A stretch of 15,707 bases of DNA from assembly GCA_050011895.1 (NCBI GenBank), contig JBEKIF010000080.1:1-15707 (forward strand). The letters run 5' to 3'. The notes under the pieces are model-generated. The model was given only the letters and a program-made list of their open reading frames with translations, was not told the origin of the DNA and did not search any database. Of this stretch, positions 15,704 through 15,707 are shown piece after piece. Source of the stretch: DATBGO01 sp050011895. Lineage in GTDB: Bacteria > Actinomycetota > Actinomycetes > Streptosporangiales > Streptosporangiaceae. Made by a program: the position numbers and the translations under genes. The first letter of the stretch is position 1, and each line of letters begins with the position of its first letter.

Positions 15704-15707
15704 CCCC

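Overview
The sequence is very GC-rich, coding strands favour G/C at third positions, and the gene families (DUF3040, MEDS/RsbA-type regulator, SigB/SigF/SigG-type sigma factor, TreY/TreZ/GlgX) point to a soil-type high-GC actinobacterium. The exact lineage cannot be read from the sequence.

Layout. (1) Positions 1-273 hold the C-terminal part of a MarR-like regulator, entering from outside the window. (2) Positions 270-4791 are a minus-strand block of envelope and stress-type genes: a DUF3040-like membrane protein, a YihY/BrkB-family membrane protein, a flippase-like UPF0104/LPG-synthase-TM protein, an AI-2E/PerM-family transporter and a truncated hemerythrin-like (HHE) protein. A good match to a stress-sigma (SigB/SigF-type) promoter lies in front of the HHE gene and a weaker one in front of the YihY gene. 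(3) From about 4891 the coding direction switches to plus: a 12-codon leader ORF joined by TGATG to a small two-helix membrane protein, then about 620 bp of decayed sequence with a 30-bp tandem repeat and a CHAD-domain C-terminal remnant. (4) Positions 5752-12464 are a trehalose-from-glycogen operon in the order treY, treZ, glgX. GlgX debranches glycogen, TreY turns the maltodextrin end into a trehalosyl unit, and TreZ releases trehalose. An unrecognised 47-codon ORF exactly fills the treY-treZ gap, with TGATG junctions at both ends. (5) Positions 12517-13940, minus strand, are a two-gene operon (GTGA overlap): a STAS-domain protein and a MEDS + HATPase-like RsbA-type regulator. Both have lost the residues that phosphorylation-based partner switching needs. 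(6) Positions 14428-15703, plus strand, are the N-terminal part of a MarR-like regulator, cut short, followed by a SigB/SigF/SigG-type sigma factor.

How they fit. The window is plausibly an osmotic/desiccation/general-stress neighbourhood: compatible-solute synthesis flanked by partner-switch regulators, an alternative sigma factor and stress-type membrane proteins. This link is inference from gene content plus one convincing stress-type promoter.

Most noteworthy: the paired loss of catalytic and phospho-acceptor residues in the STAS/RsbA operon; the two MarR halves at opposite ends of the window, sharing a perfect 39-bp direct repeat and together making one normal-length gene; the TGATG-TGATG relay ORF between treY and treZ; and a flippase gene whose true N-terminus appears to run through a 39-bp tandem repeat with only CTG as a possible upstream start.
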